Shown in pieces: positions 63,278 to 64,000 of a stretch of DNA of 64,000 bases. Location: assembly GCA_030737875.1 (NCBI GenBank), contig CM060909.1, positions 31,237,159-31,301,158 of the forward strand, read 5' to 3'. Below the pieces are notes generated by a model. It was not told the origin of the DNA. It saw only the letters and a program-made list of their open reading frames with translations, and ran no database searches. The DNA comes from Allium sativum (lineage: Eukaryota; Streptophyta; Magnoliopsida; Asparagales; Amaryllidaceae). The translations under genes and the position numbers were made by a program. The first letter of the stretch is position 1. Every line of letters begins with the position of its first letter.

Positions 63278-64000
63278 ATGGCTAAGACCAAAGGAAAGGA
63301 AGTGCAAGGTGCAAGGGGAAATGATTCCAGAGAAGATCAGCAAGTTATCGTGTTAACAAGGTCACACGCTCAAAGCTCTGGAGCAGATCATTCTAATCAG
63401 GAGGAAACGAACCGGATCGTGTTAACACCGATCCGAACTGATGATCCGATCCGTGGTAGTGATCCGATCCGATGATGTGGGGGGGCTCTCACTCTCTCCA
63501 TCTAAACCGCACTGACCAGGCTACTGTGAACCGATCCAAACCAGAGTGAGGCTGGAACTTCTACTCGAGCTCCCTCCAACGCTCTGATTCTAGCCACGAT
63601 GACTAATGTTCAGCTTGATCCATCTGCACCCATTACTCAGGGAGATTTTTCACATTTTCTTGACATGCTTCAGAGCACTAAAGAAGCATTGGAGGCCCAA
63701 AGGCGTGACAACCTTCGCATGCAGGAAAACATGATCACCATGGGTAAAGAACTACAAGAGCTCCGGAGACAGAGGACTCCTTCCCCACCACGCCACATTG
63801 CTACAGATGATTCGTCTTCTTCGGAGGAGGAACGTCCTAGCGAGAGAAGGCCGCTTGAATGACCTCAGAACCACGAGCAATTGACTTTTGGATCCCAAGA
63901 AGATGCTGCTCGTGTATTGGGCCCTGATGACCCGAGTCTGCGACAGCCTATGTTGCTACCTATGCGCAGATCCCACGTCTTACCCAGGGATCCGAATATT
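63278..64000 (+). pseudogene. gag N-terminal region of the gypsy element, with stops
   Basis: The ATG at 63278 opens 65 codons (MAKTKGKEVQGARG, then a Ser/Asn-rich part) and stops at 63473-63475. A second frame from ATG 63599 reads 87 codons with FLDMLQSTKEALEAQ, a likely coiled coil, then RRQRTPSPPRH and an acidic SSSSEEE run, stopping at 63860-63862. Charged, coiled-coil N-termini ahead of the capsid domain are usual for Tat-lineage gag proteins; the capsid domain would lie to the right. Two stops and a frame change in 600 bp suggest decay. The first frame codes GATCCGATCC words complementary to the LTR array. Confidence 0.6.

Larger units (their letters stand above)
62299..64000 (+). mobile_element. 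Ty3/gypsy element, 5' part (runs off the window)
   Basis: Contains an 832-bp 5' LTR with 6-bp terminal inverted repeats (TGTTAG and CTAACA), a primer binding site and the start of gag. The TTTTGGTGCTTTCACTGAGA after the LTR is the type found in Tat/Retand-like plant elements. The rest lies beyond 64000, so target duplication and coding capacity cannot be judged. Confidence 0.8.

Overview
The window looks like nuclear DNA of a flowering plant: strongly AT-rich, one intron-containing gene at the left edge, and otherwise almost entirely transposable elements of plant types (L1-like LINEs, Ty3/gypsy-type LTR elements primed by initiator tRNA-Met, a CACTA transposon, Helitron-like copies). I cannot name the species. 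All family assignments are by reading and memory; no search was run.

Layout. 1-2330: 5' half of a VPS26 (retromer) gene on the minus strand, running off the left edge. 2340-3506: AT-rich low-complexity DNA and microsatellites. 3507-8300: a 5'-truncated minus-strand LINE, split by an LTR sequence at 4128-6470 with a TAGAT target duplication. 8301-11221: AT-rich DNA with a microsatellite and Helitron-like copies nested in each other in opposite orientation. 11222-17421: a 6.2-kb solo LTR. 17732-18581: start of another, minus-oriented LTR. The block 4480-18581 is then repeated in tandem as 18586-39903. In the second copy the solo LTR is replaced by a complete element (25320-38746): two ~6.19-kb LTRs around a ~1.04-kb internal region with primer binding site and polypurine tract but no gag or pol. 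The size difference between the copies equals one LTR plus the internal region.

39057-50139: minus-oriented LTR sequences, the second cut by an L1-like LINE (42681-49421) with 17-bp target duplications and decayed ORF1 and ORF2. 50140-about 54280: a diverged, 3'-truncated relative of the 6.2-kb LTR. 54806-61703: a CACTA-type transposon with 12-bp terminal inverted repeats and AAG target duplications. It carries an En/Spm ORF1-like gene and a captured fragment of a cellular DUF4050 (Gag1-like clamp) gene. 62299-64000: the 5' LTR, primer site and start of gag of a second Ty3/gypsy element, running off the right edge.

The most unusual content is the group of very long, non-coding, highly structured LTRs. 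They share arrays of short perfect hairpins, a repeated hairpin with compensatory changes between families, and a 34-nt block kept unchanged between two otherwise strongly diverged copies. They appear to be non-autonomous derivatives of Tekay-like chromoviruses. Apart from VPS26, no gene in the window looks functional.
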